From positions 1-64,000 of the forward strand of contig NZ_MTQF01000010.1 of the NCBI RefSeq assembly GCF_001975985.1: a stretch of 64,000 nt of DNA, given 5' to 3'. Source of the stretch: [Flexibacter] sp. ATCC 35103 (GTDB lineage Bacteria; Bacteroidota; Bacteroidia; Flavobacteriales; Flavobacteriaceae). Under the pieces are notes generated by a model that was given only the letters and a program-made list of their open reading frames with translations, did no database searches and was not told the DNA's origin. Position 1 is the stretch's first letter; each line of letters starts with the position of its first letter. A program made the position numbers and the translations under genes. Positions 18,041-27,280 of the stretch are shown here, piece by piece.

Positions 18041-18514
18041 ATGGAAAAAAGAATTAAATATCAAATAGCTGAGAGTGAGCAGGATTTTGAAAACTGCAAA
18101 GGTATTATTATTGAATATCTGGATACTTTAGGAATTGATCTTTCTTATATGAATCTGGATAATGAATTCGCAGAGATGAAACAGATGTATGGAGGAAGCC
18201 AGGGAACTTTTTTATATGCATTAGATGAAGAAGAAGTGATTGGCTGTGTGGGCGTGAGAAGAAATGAAACAGAAATTGCAGAACTTAAGAGGCTTTATGT
18301 TAAAGATTCTCACAGAGGTTATAAAATAGGTGTTACACTTCTTGAAAAGGCTCTTGAATCAGCAATAGCTCTGGGTTATAAAAAAATCAGGCTTGATGTA
18401 ATCCCAACTCTGCAAAAAGCGAAAGAACTTTATATTTCGTTTGGATTTTACGAAATAGAACCTTATTTCAAGAACCCGGTTGAAGGCACAGCTTATATGG
18501 AAAAGTGTTTATAA
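18041..18514 (+). CDS. GNAT family N-acetyltransferase
   Basis: A 157-residue acetyltransferase. The acetyl-CoA segment is ELKRLYVKDSHRGYKIGVTL (about 85-104), where RGYKIG matches the R/Q-x-x-G-x-G/A loop, and LYISFGFYEIEPYFKNP is the usual C-terminal strand. It probably acetylates an amine in the cytoplasm. Close spacing to the small membrane protein upstream suggests one transcript. Confidence 0.9.
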   Translation: MEKRIKYQIAESEQDFENCKGIIIEYLDTLGIDLSYMNLDNEFAEMKQMYGGSQGTFLYALDEEEVIGCVGVRRNETEIAELKRLYVKDSHRGYKIGVTLLEKALESAIALGYKKIRLDVIPTLQKAKELYISFGFYEIEPYFKNPVEGTAYMEKCL

Positions 18515-18546
18515 GGCTGGGAACTCTTAAATCACTTTTTTATAAA

Positions 18547-18575
18547 TTGATACAGATTAAAGTTTTGTAACTTTG
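18547..18575 (+). promoter_or_regulatory. Promoter of the MocR gene
   Basis: TTG at 18547-18549, 18 bases, then TAACTTTG at 18568-18575, an exact Bacteroidetes promoter, 23 bases before the MocR start codon. Confidence 0.65.
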
Positions 18576-18597
18576 TTAGTCACAGAAAACAGGTGAT

Positions 18598-20028
18598 ATG
18601 AAAAAGGAAGTTTTATATCTTAAAATAGCCAGGGTTATTGAGGAACAGATTTTAAGCGGTACATTAACTCTTGGAGAAAAACTTCCATCAATCCGTGCTG
18701 TGCAAAAGCTTTATAATGTCAGTATTAATACTGCTAAACAGGCATTTTTAGAATTAGAAAGTAAATCTCTTATTGAACCACGGCCTAAATCAGGCCATTT
18801 TGTAAGCAAAACTTCCCAGCGAAAATTTGCACTTCCTTCTGTAAGCACCTTGAATACTGTCCAAAAAGAGCGTTCATCGGAGGAGCTATTAAAGACTGTC
18901 TTCGATACATTGAACGATAAGAATATTACTCAGTTTTCTCTTGGAGTTCCAGACCAAACTCTTCTGCCGATTGCCAAATTAAATAAAGGAGTAATTACTG
19001 CAATGCGTAATCTAGAAGATGGAGGTACAAATTATGAAACAGCCCAAGGCAATGTCAATCTAAGAAGAACAGTTGCCAAATGGTCTTTGGTTTTAGAAGG
19101 TAAATTGACGGAGGATGATTTGGTTACCACAGCAGGGGCAATGAATGCTATTTTTAATTGTCTCAAAGCGGTTACTTCATCAGGAGATACTATAGCAATC
19201 GAAAGTCCGGCTTATTTTGGGATTCATCAAATAATAAAATCTTTAGGTTTAAAAGCGATAGAAATCCCGACACATCCTATTACTGGAGTTGACCTAGAAG
19301 CGGTAAAAAAGGTTCTTCCTCAGATAAAAGCCTGCTATTTCATTAGTAATTTTAGCAATCCATTGGGAAGTTTAATGCACGATGATCATAAAAAAGAATT
19401 GGTAAGGATGCTTACTGAATTCAATATACCTTTAATTGAAGATGATATTTACGGTAATCTTTACTTTGGCGTTTCAAGACCTAAACCCTGTAAAGCTTTT
19501 GATGAAGCAGGGATTGTAATGTGGTGTGGTTCTGTATCCAAAACATTAGCACCTGGTTACAGAGTGGGATGGGTTGCACCTGGAAAATTTAAAGAAAAGA
19601 TTATCAGACAGAAGTTTTCTCAGATGGTTTCCACCCCGACATTGTATCAGGAAGTGATTGCTGATTTTATGGAAAACGGAAGATATGACCATCATTTACG
19701 AACATTTAGAAATAAATTATATTCGAACTGTTTACATTTTCAGAGAGCTATAGAAGAGTATTTTCCTGATAGTACCAAAGTATCACAGCCACAGGGAGGT
19801 TTTATGTTATGGCTTGAACTGGATAAATCGATTGATACAGCGCAATTATACGATAAGGCAATTCAGCAAAAAATCAGTTTTGCTCCCGGCAGGCTTTTTT
19901 CGCAGCACAACCAGTTTAATAATTGCATGCGATTGAATTTTGCACTCGAATGGAGCGACAAATTGGATGATGACCTTAAACGTTTAGGGGAAATTGTAAA
20001 AAAAGAACTAAAAACTGGATCCTATTAA
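18598..20028 (+). CDS. MocR/GntR-type regulator with aminotransferase domain
   Basis: A 476-residue fusion of a GntR winged helix (about 5-75: EEQILSGTLTLGEKLPSIRA and LYNVSINTAKQAFLELESK) to a type I PLP-dependent aminotransferase fold (about 110-470). The PLP lysine is in GSVSKTLAPGYRVGW. MocR proteins bind PLP or aminoacyl-PLP and regulate nearby genes; many are not active transaminases. The panE-like and methyltransferase genes directly downstream are possible targets. Confidence 0.92.
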   Translation: MKKEVLYLKIARVIEEQILSGTLTLGEKLPSIRAVQKLYNVSINTAKQAFLELESKSLIEPRPKSGHFVSKTSQRKFALPSVSTLNTVQKERSSEELLKTVFDTLNDKNITQFSLGVPDQTLLPIAKLNKGVITAMRNLEDGGTNYETAQGNVNLRRTVAKWSLVLEGKLTEDDLVTTAGAMNAIFNCLKAVTSSGDTIAIESPAYFGIHQIIKSLGLKAIEIPTHPITGVDLEAVKKVLPQIKACYFISNFSNPLGSLMHDDHKKELVRMLTEFNIPLIEDDIYGNLYFGVSRPKPCKAFDEAGIVMWCGSVSKTLAPGYRVGWVAPGKFKEKIIRQKFSQMVSTPTLYQEVIADFMENGRYDHHLRTFRNKLYSNCLHFQRAIEEYFPDSTKVSQPQGGFMLWLELDKSIDTAQLYDKAIQQKISFAPGRLFSQHNQFNNCMRLNFALEWSDKLDDDLKRLGEIVKKELKTGSY

Positions 20029-20093
20029 AATGCAATAACTGTATCTGTAACCATACCGTTGAGATTTCTAGATTTGCTAAAAAAGATGCTACA

Positions 20094-21020
20094 ATGAATC
20101 ACAATGAAGATCATATTTACATTATTGGAAACGGCGTAATAGGAAAAGCTCTGGCTGTCGCTTTAACTTTGAATGGAAGAAAAACGACCATTCTTCGAGG
20201 AAGTATAGATAATCAGCCTGAGGGTATTGAGAATATACAGGTAGAAATTGAAAATAAAATAATAGGAGCAGAGGTTGTAATTAGTTCGCTTTCTAACTGC
20301 GAAAGGCTTGATGGAATTATATTACTCACCAATAAGTCATTTGGAAACAGTGTTCTTGCTGATAAACTGAAAGATAAAACTGGAAAATCGCCAATTGTCT
20401 TTCTTCAAAATGGACTGCATATTGAAAATAGTTTTATTGATAAAGGCTTTGATGAACTATACAGATGTGTTTTACTGGCAACAAGCGAATCCTTAGAAAA
20501 TAATAAAGTTAGATTTAAATTAGTTGCCCCATCTCCAATTGGAATTGTTAAGGGATCGAATGAAATTCTTCAAGAAATTGTTGATGTACTCAACACTGGT
20601 CTTTTTTCATTTAGAAATGAAGAGGATATCCAAACGCTTATTTGGAAAAAAGTAATCAGCAACTGTGTATTCAATTCAATCTGTCCTCTGCTGGAAACTG
20701 ATAACGGAATTTTTCAGCGTAATGATCGAGCACTTCAAATTGCAAAAACAGTTACAGCTGAGTGTTTATTGGTAGCCAAAGAATATGGCATCGATTTAAC
20801 GATGGAAACTGTTTTAGAAAACGTACTTGCTATTAGTAAAATGTCTGACGGACAAAAAATATCAACCTATCAGGATATATTAAATAAAAGAGAAACAGAA
20901 ATAGAAACTATGAATTTAGCTATTGCAGAATCAGCCATTCTAAAAGGAAATATTTCTGTACCTGTTACTGAGATGCTTGGTCAATTAGTAAAAATAAAGT
21001 CAGAAATATCAAGAAAGTAA
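20094..21020 (+). CDS. Ketopantoate reductase (ApbA/PanE) family protein
   Basis: A 308-residue protein with an N-terminal NADP-binding fold (IYIIGNGVIGKALAVALTLN at about 8-27) and the C-terminal helical domain of PanE (KKVISNCVFNSICPLLETDN and DGQKISTYQDILNKRETEIE). PanE reduces 2-dehydropantoate to pantoate in coenzyme A synthesis. Bacteroidota carry several paralogues, so this may act on another 2-keto acid. It is 65 bases after the MocR gene on the same strand. Confidence 0.82.
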   Translation: MNHNEDHIYIIGNGVIGKALAVALTLNGRKTTILRGSIDNQPEGIENIQVEIENKIIGAEVVISSLSNCERLDGIILLTNKSFGNSVLADKLKDKTGKSPIVFLQNGLHIENSFIDKGFDELYRCVLLATSESLENNKVRFKLVAPSPIGIVKGSNEILQEIVDVLNTGLFSFRNEEDIQTLIWKKVISNCVFNSICPLLETDNGIFQRNDRALQIAKTVTAECLLVAKEYGIDLTMETVLENVLAISKMSDGQKISTYQDILNKRETEIETMNLAIAESAILKGNISVPVTEMLGQLVKIKSEISRK

Positions 21021-21035
21021 TATTATCTTAGAATT

Positions 21036-21668
21036 ATGAATAAGAAAGAAAGTAGTCCTTGGAACGAAATACCTTTAGAAGATTATGAAAACCATATGTC
21101 TCATAATTCGGTTGGTCAATTGGAGATTCTGAATTTTTTGACCAAAAAATATCTAGATAAAATAAAACCTAAAATTTGTCTCTTTCTTGGTGTTGCGGGC
21201 GGAAATGGCTTAGAACATATTGATAATGCAATTACTCAAAATGTAATAGGAATAGATATCAATCAAGACTATCTTAATAAAGCAAAGGAAAGATATATTG
21301 GAAAGATTACTTCTCTTGAACTTATCAATTTTGATATCACAACAAATGCAAAGGTATTTTGCAAAGCTGATTTTATATGGGCAGGGTTAGTATTAGAATA
21401 TACTGGAATTGATAAAAGTCTAGAATTTTCAATAAGTAACCTTCAGGCAGGCGGAAATCTGATTATATCAATACAATCCAATAATGGTGTCCAATCAGTA
21501 AGTAAGTCAGGAATTGAGAGTTTACAAAAAGTTAGATCAATTTTCCAGCTGATAGATCCAGATACTCTAGTTAGTAAAGCGATAGAAAAGGGATTAAAAC
21601 TTATAGAAAATGAAGAGTCCTTTTTTCCAAATGGAAAATCATTAAAGACGTTTCATTTTAAAATATAA
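21036..21668 (+). CDS. Class I SAM-dependent methyltransferase
   Basis: A 210-residue protein with the SAM-binding motif I FLGVAGGNGLEH (about 48-59), motif II acidic residue in VIGIDINQDYL and motif post-II INFDI. The target is unknown. It ends a three-gene run (MocR, PanE-like, methyltransferase) and is followed by a strong terminator. Confidence 0.85.
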   Translation: MNKKESSPWNEIPLEDYENHMSHNSVGQLEILNFLTKKYLDKIKPKICLFLGVAGGNGLEHIDNAITQNVIGIDINQDYLNKAKERYIGKITSLELINFDITTNAKVFCKADFIWAGLVLEYTGIDKSLEFSISNLQAGGNLIISIQSNNGVQSVSKSGIESLQKVRSIFQLIDPDTLVSKAIEKGLKLIENEESFFPNGKSLKTFHFKI

Positions 21669-21746
21669 TATCATTTTTGACTTTAAGTTTTTTCAAATCC
21701 TGAAAAAGTTTTTTGCATAGATTTTTAATCGCCTCTAAAATTACCA

Positions 21747-21776
21747 AAACTCCAAAATCATTTGATTTTGGAGTTT
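21747..21776 (+). terminator. Terminator after the methyltransferase gene
   Basis: AAACTCCAAAATCA pairs with TGATTTTGGAGTTT, a 14-bp stem with a very short loop, followed by T. Confidence 0.8.
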
Positions 21777-21845
21777 TTTTATTCGATATTCCCACTAGTA
21801 GTTTGTAAAATAAATATAAGGGATTCTATTAGCTTCCTATAAACA

Positions 21846-21904
21846 TAGTAGTTAACGATGGTTTGAATACAGAGTAGTCACCCCGACAGGACTCCCAAAC
21901 CGCT
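21846..21904. other. tRNA-3'-end-like fragment in an intergenic region
   Basis: The stretch GTCACCCCGACAGGACTCCC looks like the reverse complement of a tRNA T-arm and acceptor end (AGTCCTGTCGGGGTGAC). No full cloverleaf can be drawn around it. Just before it, TAACGATGGTTTGAA resembles the reverse complement of repeat B. It could be a decayed tRNA or an old integration scar. The surrounding gap 21669-22322 otherwise holds two terminators and element A2. Confidence 0.3.
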
Positions 21905-21950
21905 TTAAAAAATAAGTTAAAACTGATTAAATATCGTAAAAAAGCATAAA

Positions 21951-21980
21951 AAAACGCTAAAACAAATGTTTTAACGTTTT
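21951..21980 (-). terminator. Hairpin terminator belonging to element A2
   Basis: AAAACGCTAAAAC and GTTTTAACGTTTT form a 13-bp stem with an AAAT loop. One position is C/A on the plus strand but G-U in minus-strand RNA, where a T run also follows, so it favours a minus-strand transcript. Confidence 0.6.
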
Positions 21981-21992
21981 TTTAAGAGTGAC

Positions 21993-22132
21993 GTTGAGTT
22001 CACAATTTACAAACCATTTTATGAATGATTTAAAGAAATTAGCTTATTTCCAAGTGAATTTGTAAGATAATAATTTTGTATTTTGAGTCAATAGAGGTTT
22101 GTATATATCGTAAGGGTTAAATGTGAAAAAAA
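21993..22132 (-). ncRNA. Structured repeat A, copy 2 (putative small RNA)
   Basis: Same element as at 15827-15964, about 85 percent alike by eye. The core CATTTTATGAATGATTTAAA is unchanged. Here the inner stem has one C instead of T, which becomes a G-U pair in minus-strand RNA. GGTTTGTA near its end (about 22097-22104) is the inverted copy of TACAAACC at its start. A separate hairpin terminator lies at 21951-21980. Confidence 0.5.
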
Positions 22133-22280
22133 ACTTTAAACTATTAATTTTAATACAACAAAAAATAGCATTAGAATTAATGCAACGTTTTAAAAAAATA
22201 ACTTATAACTAGTTATGCTTAGTTTAGTTTTAGGGGGTTAGAGGAGAGTGTTATTAAAAAAGCGGTTGCATTAAAAATAT

Positions 22281-22305
22281 AAAAATCTGCCTAAGCGGAT
22301 TTTTA
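22281..22305. terminator. Hairpin at the end of the lipocalin-like gene
   Basis: AAAATCTGC and GCGGATTTT form a 9-bp stem with one U-G pair and a CTAA loop, flanked by A and T runs, 18 bases beyond the stop codon of the minus-strand gene. Confidence 0.55.
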
Positions 22306-22322
22306 TCAAGAATATGTGGAAT

Positions 22323-22691
22323 TTATATTTTAGTTAAAGTTACGGTCATCTGTTTAGTGTCTAGCACGAGTTCGTCTTCATTTATTATGCTTTGGCAATT
22401 GTAAGGAGTTCCGGTATCTTCTTTGATTACAAGACTTTTTCCTTTTTTTGTCAGGGCAAAAGTTCCGTTATTTATATCCTGAAGAATACGGCCTCTAACA
22501 AAGCCGTCATCAGTAAAAGTTAATGAGCCATGAGAGAGTATATCATTTTTGGCGGTTTGTGAAACAGCTGTTTTAGGTTCAACTTTGGTAATCTTCCAGC
22601 TTCCAACCAGATTGTCCCTGTTTTTATTAAATGAAAGAAACATTAGTGACAGCAGTGCCAGACTAAACGTATATAAAAATGGTTTTTTCAT
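22323..22691 (-). CDS. Small secreted lipocalin-like protein
   Basis: A 122-residue protein from ATG at 22691 (the frame is open to a TTG at 22742, less likely). An N-terminal hydrophobic segment (residues 4-20) looks like a signal peptide. The DNLVGSWKITKVEPK start and repeated beta strands (GSLTFTDDGFVRGRI, GTFALTKKGKSLVI) are typical of Bacteroidota lipocalin-like domains. No lipobox Cys. It follows the His/Tyr-rich secreted protein on the same strand by 65 bases. Function unknown. Confidence 0.7.
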   Translation of the reverse strand: MKKPFLYTFSLALLSLMFLSFNKNRDNLVGSWKITKVEPKTAVSQTAKNDILSHGSLTFTDDGFVRGRILQDINNGTFALTKKGKSLVIKEDTGTPYNCQSIINEDELVLDTKQMTVTLTKI

Positions 22692-22756
22692 GATTTTATG
22701 AATTAAATTAAAAATATTTTTTAAGTGGAACAGCTTTTTCAAGACTCCAAACAGGT

Positions 22757-23761
22757 TTACATCTTAGAACGAACAGGTCGCTTCACTGCTGTATGCGGTG
22801 CAGTTTTTAATGCAGAAGATCTCTGGGTCTGGCTGTAATTTTTTGCAGGTCTGTTTGCTGACTGGTTATATTTACGCGTCTTCGATGATTCTCCTTTATT
22901 GTATTTTGTACTTCTCTGTTCTAAATTTCGTGCCTGCTGTCTGTTGCCGGAGTTTTTAGGAGTACGGTATTTTCCGCTTTCCCTATTAGTGATAACAGTA
23001 TTAGAGCGGTTTCTGTTTATGTTATAGTTATTATATACATTTTTATTATGAATTATAACCGTACCGCCTCCTCCATAATGACCGCCATGATAGTGATGGT
23101 GATGGTGGTAATGGTGATGAGCGTATACTGCTACAGATATAGCCGCAAAAGGTACATAGTAAGGCGGGTAATATCCATAGTAGTAAGGAGGATAATAAGG
23201 AACGTAAGCAGGAGAATATATATACTGCACAACAGGCACATTTTCCACAACCACTGCCTGTGCAGCAGGAGTGCTTTTAGCCACTGGATCAGATCCCGTG
23301 TAAGCTGGGTTAGCGGTAATTGCCGCCGTGGATGTTGTTTTTGGTTCGATCACATAGTTTTTGCCGTATAAATCTTCATCACCCATAATCTGCAGGTTTA
23401 CTTTTCCGGATTTATCTCTGTCAACTAAAATAACGGCAACATCTTGTGTTTCAGTTTTGCTTACCGGATCCTGAAGTACAAAAGTGTAATCAGAGCCTTC
23501 GTTTTTTGAAGTAACTTTAATGAAATCTACTTTTTTATCCAGATTTAAATCAAGATTGTTTATACCTGAATTTTTATCATTCAGTGATTTTTCAAAATCT
23601 TCAATGGTTTTTGATTTTTGAAAAAGATCCAGAACGGCATATAAATCAAGGTTATCTCCCGGAAGACCAAGCGATGGAGCATCATTACTGCTCTGGCTGA
23701 AAATAGATTGCCCCAGAAGGCAAACTGCTGCTAACGAAAAAATGAAATTTTTGCTTATCAT
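22757..23761 (-). CDS. Secreted His/Tyr-rich protein of unknown function
   Basis: A 334-residue protein with a signal peptide (1-22, ending SIFSQ). The N-terminal half has two segments that look like calcium-binding loops: DLNLDKKVDFIK (about 72) and DRDKSGKVNLQI (about 114). A middle region is packed with Tyr and Pro (YSPAYVPYYPPYYYGYYPP), then a His-rich run (HHYHHHHHYHGG), then a basic, Asn/Arg/Ser-rich tail. The composition suggests metal binding and a disordered surface role. I do not recognise the family beyond seeing similar proteins in flavobacteria. Confidence 0.7.
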   Translation of the reverse strand: MISKNFIFSLAAVCLLGQSIFSQSSNDAPSLGLPGDNLDLYAVLDLFQKSKTIEDFEKSLNDKNSGINNLDLNLDKKVDFIKVTSKNEGSDYTFVLQDPVSKTETQDVAVILVDRDKSGKVNLQIMGDEDLYGKNYVIEPKTTSTAAITANPAYTGSDPVAKSTPAAQAVVVENVPVVQYIYSPAYVPYYPPYYYGYYPPYYVPFAAISVAVYAHHHYHHHHHYHGGHYGGGGTVIIHNKNVYNNYNINRNRSNTVITNRESGKYRTPKNSGNRQQARNLEQRSTKYNKGESSKTRKYNQSANRPAKNYSQTQRSSALKTAPHTAVKRPVRSKM

Positions 23762-24311
23762 AACTGTTTTTGGTTTTAAGTTTCTGATTGTTCAATTCAG
23801 TAACATTTTAATAAAAATGAATGAAATATGCAGCTGTGTGATGCTTTTAAATCTGTCATGTTTTTATATTATTATTAAAAACTGCATTTTCAATTCTGTT
23901 TTACTGCAGAGTAAAAGCAAGAGTTAAAAAAATATTTTCAAACACTATGCCAATAAAATAATGAAATTTGATTTTATGATTAAATTAAGGACTTATTTGG
24001 TTGTATTTTTGATTTTTAATTCACTTTATTGTTAAAAATAAATTTTTTATTTATCATTTTAAGAAATCACTATTGCTTGGAATTTTGCTGTCCGAATTAA
24101 AAATCAGTCCTACTAAAAAAATCTTAAAACCGTTTAACTATTTATTTCGTAAATGCTAAAAAGTATGTTTTTGTAAATTGTTTTATTGTCAATATTTTAG
24201 TTTTCTTGTTGTGTTATTCATTGTGCTGTGAAGGATTAGTGAAATTTTATTTAATTTTTTTTGAAGTACTTTTTATATTTAATAATTTCTTTTTAATTTT
24301 AGGAAAAACAA
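23762..24311. other. 550-base AT-rich non-coding gap
   Basis: No gene, hairpin or exact TAnnTTTG promoter was found. It separates the divergent His/Tyr-rich gene and the outer-membrane barrel gene and must contain both promoters. Confidence 0.5.
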
Positions 24312-25283
24312 ATGCTTATGAAGAAACTATACTCTACTTTATTTTTTCTGATTACAATTCAGATAGCTGTCGGACAAAATGCTACCGAGGCTAAAATTTA
24401 CCAGAATTATCCTTTAGGAATGCAGATGCTGCAGGGAGGATACCTTTTGCAGACTACAAATTCCACAATCGACGGGGCAATTACAATTCCTAATAGAGAT
24501 ATTGATATTGATGCGCATATAGGGTATGTCCGTTATGCTAATTTTTTTAATGTTGCAGGAAGAACTGCAGGAGTGCAAGTCATGATTCCCTATGTGAATA
24601 TTGATGCCAATATTTTAGGATACAATGCCAATAAATCTGGAATGGGTGATGTTATGGTTGTTTTGGGCACCAATATTATCGGTGGTGATGCCCTTTCTTT
24701 TCCTAAATTTATGCAGACCAAAAAACAGCTGGCTTTAGCATGGTCACTTGCAGTGACAATGCCTACAGGATCTTATTCAGAAACACAGCTGCTTAATCCG
24801 GGAGGAAACCGCTGGCAGTTCAGACCTGAGATCGCTTTAACAGTACCGGTTGACAACTGGGATTTTGAAGCCTATGTGAATGCTAAATTTTTCACGCGCA
24901 ACAATGCCCTGCCTAATCTTCTTCCGTCAGGGAATCCTTCAGTTCTGGACCAGAAAGCATTTTACGGACTAACGCTGCATGCTGTTTATAATTTCAACCA
25001 GAAATTCTGGATTTCTGCCGATGCTGCGGGACGCACAGGGGGAGAGACCAAAAAAGACGGCATTGGACAGGATGATGCGCAGTCTGTTACGGGTGTGGGA
25101 GGAACTTTTAATTACAGTCCTTCACTGTTTCACCAATTCGGTATTAATTACATCACAGCTGCCGGAGGTAACGAATATGCTCCGAATGGTTCCTTATTCA
25201 CCGTTAAATATACTTATGTCTTTGGCGGAGGCATGAAAAAAACAATGCAGGCCTTAAAAAATCAGAATCAAAACAACCAATAA
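24312..25283 (+). CDS. Outer-membrane beta-barrel protein (Phenol_MetA_deg-like transporter)
   Basis: A 323-residue protein with a signal peptide (about 1-22, ending IAVGQ) and alternating amphipathic strands to a near-terminal FTVKYTYVFGGG. Segments such as LAWSLAVTMPTGSYSETQLL and NRWQFRPEIALTVPV are like the family annotated as meta-pathway phenol degradation outer membrane protein. It probably lets hydrophobic or amphipathic compounds across the outer membrane. It is 7 bases before an alkylsulfatase-like gene, so uptake and hydrolysis may be coupled. AGGA lies 7 bases before the ATG. Confidence 0.72.
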   Translation: MLMKKLYSTLFFLITIQIAVGQNATEAKIYQNYPLGMQMLQGGYLLQTTNSTIDGAITIPNRDIDIDAHIGYVRYANFFNVAGRTAGVQVMIPYVNIDANILGYNANKSGMGDVMVVLGTNIIGGDALSFPKFMQTKKQLALAWSLAVTMPTGSYSETQLLNPGGNRWQFRPEIALTVPVDNWDFEAYVNAKFFTRNNALPNLLPSGNPSVLDQKAFYGLTLHAVYNFNQKFWISADAAGRTGGETKKDGIGQDDAQSVTGVGGTFNYSPSLFHQFGINYITAAGGNEYAPNGSLFTVKYTYVFGGGMKKTMQALKNQNQNNQ

Positions 25284-25290
25284 TTATAGT

Positions 25291-27246
25291 ATGAAAAAAA
25301 TAATTTTATGCTGTTCTCTTATGCTGGGAACAGCTGGGATAGCCCAGAACCAGCCTTCAAAAAGTAATCCGCCGACTTCATACACTACAGCGGCTAACAA
25401 AGCATTGTACAGTTATCTGGATTTTAAGGACCAGACCGACCAGAAAAATGTCAATAAAGGCCTCATTGCGGCTTATCCGCAGGACACAATCGGTAAATCG
25501 TATAATTTTAAGCAGTTTGATTTCCTTAAAGGCAACGCGCCTGAAAGCGTGAATCCGAGTTTATGGAGACAGAGCGGGTTTAACGCTACAGCAGGACTGT
25601 TTAAAGTCAGCGATGGAATTTATCAGATCAGGGGATTTGATCTGGCAAATATGTCACTGATCAGGGGAAAAACAGGCTGGATTATTGTAGATCCGCTGAC
25701 AGTGAAAGAAACGGTGCAGGCAGGTATGCGACTGGTTAAAAAATATCTGGAAGACCTTCCTGTTTCTGCCGTGATTGTTACCCACAGTCATATGGATCAT
25801 TTCGGAGGAATGCGCGGTGTGGTTAATGAAGATGATGTAAAATCAGGCAGAATAAAAATATATGCGCCTGAAGGTTTTCTGGAACACTCAGTAAGCGAAA
25901 ACCTGATAGCAGGAAATGCCATGACCAGAAGGGCCATGTACATGTACGGTAATTTAATTCCGAAAAGTGCGACAGGTTCATTAGGTTCTGGGCTGGGAAC
26001 CACCACTGCAGGGGGAACTGCCGGAATCCTGGATGGGACAGATATTATTTCCTCAAAAGAAGGGGAAACCAAAATAATTGACGGAGTTAAATTTGAATTT
26101 GTGTACACTCCCGAATCTGAAGCGCCTGCTGAAATGATGTTTTACCTGCCGGATTTTAAGGCTTTCATGCAGGCGGAAGTGGTAAATCATACCCTGCATA
26201 ATCTGTATACCCTTAGAGGTGCTCAGGTGAGAAACGGGCAGAAATGGAGTATGTATATTGATAAGGCCATTGATAAATGGGGAAAAGATGCGCAGCTTTC
26301 TTTTGGGTCACACCACTGGCCAACTTGGGGGAATGCTGAAGTTGTGGATTTTCTGGAAAATCAGAGGGATCTGTTCAGATTCATACACGATCAGACCGTT
26401 AGAATGGCTAATGAAGGGATGAATCCTGTGGAAATTGCAAATACTTTAAAACTGCCTAAACAGCTGGATACCCAGTTTTCCAACAGAGGATATTATGGAA
26501 CCGTAAGCCACAATGCAAGAGCACAGTACCAGCTTTATTTTGGTTTTTTTGATGGTAATCCCGCTAATTTAAATCCGCTGCCTCCTGTAGAAGAAGGACA
26601 AAAATATGTAGAGTTAATGGGCGGCAGCGAGAATATCCTGAAAAAAGCCAAAGAGTCTTACGATAAGGGAGAATATCGCTGGGTGGCAGAACTGGTAAAT
26701 CACGTGGTTTTTGCAGAACCTAAAAACCAAAAAGCGAGAGATCTGCTGGCAGACGCTTACGAGCAGATGGGGTATCAGGCTGAATCGGGTCCTTGGCGTA
26801 ATTTTTATCTGACAGGGGCTCAGGAGCTTCGCTACGGTAAGAAAATTTATAAAAATTCTTCCGCATCCAACCCGGATATGATTAACGGAATGTCATCAGA
26901 ATTATTCTTTAACTATCTGGCAATGCGATATAAAGGAACTGAGCAAAATACGGACAAGTTTAATTTTAACATGGAACTTACTGATACAAATGAAAAAGTT
27001 GGGCTGGTTGTAAGTAATGGTACAGTAAGTACAAGAGTTGGAAGTCCGATAAAAGATAAAGTTACTGCAACAATTACAGGACCTCGAAAAGCACTTATGG
27101 CGCTGACAGCTGACGGCCACGATGTAACTGTAGACCAATTGTTATCAAAGGGTGTACTTAAAATTACGGGTGATAAAGAAGCCTTTAAGAAGTTTATAGG
27201 CAACATTGAGAATTTTGATGTCTGGTTTAATCTTATCGAGCCTTAA
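25291..27246 (+). CDS. Secreted alkyl sulfatase, metallo-beta-lactamase type (SdsA1/YjcS-like)
   Basis: A 651-residue protein with a signal peptide (1-18, ending GIAQN). The zinc motif THSHMDHFGG lies near residue 168, and further ligands lie in FMQAEVVNH and SFGSHHWPTWG. After the hydrolase domain comes the family dimerisation region (from about 445) and a C-terminal SCP2-like domain (from about 535) that binds the alkyl chain. The length and domain order match SdsA1-type enzymes, which cleave primary alkyl sulfates such as dodecyl sulfate to alcohol and sulfate. Co-transcribed with the barrel protein upstream. Confidence 0.9.
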   Translation: MKKIILCCSLMLGTAGIAQNQPSKSNPPTSYTTAANKALYSYLDFKDQTDQKNVNKGLIAAYPQDTIGKSYNFKQFDFLKGNAPESVNPSLWRQSGFNATAGLFKVSDGIYQIRGFDLANMSLIRGKTGWIIVDPLTVKETVQAGMRLVKKYLEDLPVSAVIVTHSHMDHFGGMRGVVNEDDVKSGRIKIYAPEGFLEHSVSENLIAGNAMTRRAMYMYGNLIPKSATGSLGSGLGTTTAGGTAGILDGTDIISSKEGETKIIDGVKFEFVYTPESEAPAEMMFYLPDFKAFMQAEVVNHTLHNLYTLRGAQVRNGQKWSMYIDKAIDKWGKDAQLSFGSHHWPTWGNAEVVDFLENQRDLFRFIHDQTVRMANEGMNPVEIANTLKLPKQLDTQFSNRGYYGTVSHNARAQYQLYFGFFDGNPANLNPLPPVEEGQKYVELMGGSENILKKAKESYDKGEYRWVAELVNHVVFAEPKNQKARDLLADAYEQMGYQAESGPWRNFYLTGAQELRYGKKIYKNSSASNPDMINGMSSELFFNYLAMRYKGTEQNTDKFNFNMELTDTNEKVGLVVSNGTVSTRVGSPIKDKVTATITGPRKALMALTADGHDVTVDQLLSKGVLKITGDKEAFKKFIGNIENFDVWFNLIEP

Positions 27247-27280
27247 TCTTAGACATTAATAAGATATTAAGAATCAAAAC

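Noticed and set aside
22323-22742. Longer lipocalin-like protein starting at TTG 22742
   Set aside because: It would put a basic 17-residue segment before a good signal peptide that begins at ATG 22691.
23048-23371. Plus-strand frame with Tyr/Arg-rich protein opposite the His-rich gene
   Set aside because: Antisense reading of the repetitive His/Tyr codons; no start site or family.
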